From Chloroflexota bacterium (GTDB lineage: Bacteria; Chloroflexota; Anaerolineae; UBA4142): 5,942 nt of DNA. Under the pieces are notes generated by a model. The model was given only the letters and a program-made list of their open reading frames with translations. It had not been told where the DNA came from and searched no databases. The stretch spans positions 1 through 5,942 of the forward strand of contig JACQGS010000055.1 of NCBI GenBank assembly GCA_016199405.1, in the 5' to 3' direction. A program made the translations under genes and the position numbers. Positions 4,943 to 5,942 of the stretch are shown here, piece by piece. Numbering within the stretch: position 1 is the stretch's first letter; every line of letters begins with the position of its first letter.

Positions 4943-5494
4943 ATGATCGGCGGATTTAACGGGCTAGACATTTTTATTCTCGCGCTCGTCGTCGTCGGGA
5001 TTGCCGTCGGCTTCGCGCAAGGATTGTTGCGGCAAGTGATTGGACTCGCCGCGCTGTATGTCGGCGCGATTCTCGGCGCGCAGTACTATAATGTACTGGG
5101 CGGGTTTTTGCGTTTTGTGCTTTCCTCCGCGCCGAGCAAATTCATCAACGCGATCGCGTTTTTCATCATCGTCTTTGCGGTTTCCGCGATCATCAATTTC
5201 TTGGTGCGCGACGCGTACCAATCGACTAAATTGCGGATCTTTCCCGTGGTGGATCAATTGGGCGGCGCGATCGTCGGACTCGTCTCGCCGCTCATCACCT
5301 TGACGCTTGTCTTGCCGGTCATCATCTTTGCCGCGAGCGAGCCCTGGCCCTTTTTTGATCAGACCCGATATTTGGTGACGACCGCTTTGCAAACCTCGCG
5401 CCTCTTGCCGATCTTTGAATATTTCAAGCCCGTGATCTTGGACGCGGTCGGACCTTGGCTTCCCGCCGGTCTGCCGGCGTTGTTCAATTTGTGA
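4943..5494 (+). CDS. cvpA: CvpA family membrane protein
   Basis: This 183-residue integral membrane protein has the CvpA pattern: GLDIFILALVVVGIAVGFAQ (7-26) with the motif of an early Asp and a Gly-Phe-x-x-Gly turn, then LLRQVIGLAALYVGAILGA (28-46). A third helix lies around 67-88 and a fourth around 105-130. VDQLGGAIVGL (103-113) matches the LDRLLGGLFGL-like motif that opens the last helix of the family. CvpA was named for its requirement in colicin V production in E. coli, and its molecular activity is not settled. The C-terminal 50 residues are amphipathic and less conserved. The start ATG has GAGGT (4934-4938) upstream. The stop lies eight bases before mutS2. A cvpA-mutS2 neighbourhood downstream of pheST is known from Bacillus, where polX intervenes; polX is absent here. 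Confidence 0.88.
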   Translation: MIGGFNGLDIFILALVVVGIAVGFAQGLLRQVIGLAALYVGAILGAQYYNVLGGFLRFVLSSAPSKFINAIAFFIIVFAVSAIINFLVRDAYQSTKLRIFPVVDQLGGAIVGLVSPLITLTLVLPVIIFAASEPWPFFDQTRYLVTTALQTSRLLPIFEYFKPVILDAVGPWLPAGLPALFNL

Positions 5495-5502
5495 TCCGCG
5501 TA

Positions 5503-5942
5503 ATGAACCCAAAATATTTTCGCACGCTCGAACTCGATAAAATCCTCGCGCGACTCGCGGCGCAGTGCGCGTTTGCCGCGAGCGCCGAGCTCGCGTCCGA
5601 TCTCACGCCCTCCGTTGACGCGGACGACATTGCGCGCGCCCAAGCCGAAACAACCGAAGCGCGCGCGCTGCTCGACCAGCATTCTGAAATGAGCATTGGC
5701 GGCGCGCGCGAGGTGCGCCCGCTCGCGCGGAACGCGCGTATCGGCGCATTGCTCGCGCCGCCGGAATTTTTGGAAATCCGGCAAACGCTTTTCGCGGCGC
5801 GCGCCCTCCGCCGCGCGCTCGGCAAACTCGGGCTGTCATTTCCGCGGCTCGCCGCGCGCGCGGCGTTACTGCCGGAATTGCCGGCGGTCGCCGACGCGAT
5901 TGCGCGCGCGATCAACGAGCGCGGCGAGGTCGCGGACAACGC
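5503..5942 (+). CDS. mutS2: MutS2 protein, N-terminal part (runs off the right edge)
   Basis: About 146 residues are visible. From ATG 5503 the protein begins MNPKYFRTLELDKILARLAA, the standard MutS2 opening (TLExDKIL near residue 8). Further marks are the Thr-Glu-Ala-rich helix with AETTEARALLDQ, GGAREVRPLARNARIGALL (residues 67-85), then PPEFLEIRQTLFAARALRR, and ARAINERGEVADN at the edge. This corresponds to the N-terminal core/lever region; the ATPase and Smr domains lie beyond the window. MutS2 lacks the mismatch-recognition domain of MutS. It has been linked to suppression of homologous recombination and, in B. subtilis, to splitting of stalled ribosomes. An in-frame GTG at 5491 overlaps the cvpA stop (GTGA) and is an alternative, coupled start. 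I prefer the ATG because it gives the family's usual N-terminus. Neither start has a clear Shine-Dalgarno, which suggests translation coupled to cvpA. Confidence 0.93.
   Translation, partial: MNPKYFRTLELDKILARLAAQCAFAASAELASDLTPSVDADDIARAQAETTEARALLDQHSEMSIGGAREVRPLARNARIGALLAPPEFLEIRQTLFAARALRRALGKLGLSFPRLAARAALLPELPAVADAIARAINERGEVADN

Noticed and set aside
4964..5512. Minus-strand frame opposite cvpA (182 codons)
   Set aside because: Its highly charged composition is what hydrophobic codons give when read backwards; cvpA on the plus strand explains the region.

Overview
This window is bacterial and GC-rich. The core genes are heavily GC-biased: sampled pheS coding sequence is about 65% G+C. 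It carries the phenylalanyl-tRNA synthetase operon and its downstream neighbourhood. My best guess for the source is Chloroflexota, Anaerolineae-like. This rests on the style of PheS and PheT and on three kinds of short dispersed repeat that I associate with such genomes: 7-base tandem arrays, palindromes ending in GCCCCTAC, and a 9-base TTTCGCGTC-type array. The lineage is an inference, not a demonstrated fact.

Layout from left to right. The 3' end of a major facilitator superfamily transporter (1-242) is followed by a heptamer array (234-268). Next is a small S23/IVP-type four-helix-bundle gene (293-739), then a second heptamer array (733-816) in the opposite orientation. pheS (824-1855) follows, then a 167-base heptamer array that changes orientation in its middle and forms a hairpin (1858-2024), then pheT (2031-4676). 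The pheT frame itself has absorbed three repeat-derived segments. Between pheT and cvpA lie a 79-base palindromic element (4682-4760), a 9-base tandem repeat (4767-4793), a possible extended -10 promoter, and a 32-codon single-pass membrane peptide gene (4826-4924). The window closes with cvpA (4943-5494) and the 5' part of mutS2 (from 5503).

The core genes follow a known gene neighbourhood. In Bacillus subtilis the order is pheS-pheT-rnhC-zapA-cvpA(yshB)-polX-mutS2. Here rnhC, zapA and polX are missing and a tiny membrane ORF sits between pheT and cvpA. PheS and PheT form the alpha2beta2 enzyme that charges tRNA-Phe. CvpA is a small membrane protein and MutS2 is a DNA/ribosome-associated ATPase.

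The unusual content is the repeats. Seven-base arrays occupy both sides of the S23-type gene, the whole pheS-pheT spacer, and part of the pheT coding sequence. In several places host signals (a stop codon, a Shine-Dalgarno sequence) are themselves repeat units. The S23-like gene is about 49% G+C over 301-720, lower than its neighbours, and is bracketed by inverted heptamer arrays. It is the best candidate here for an undescribed mobile or repeat-propagating unit. All functional statements about the repeats are hypotheses.
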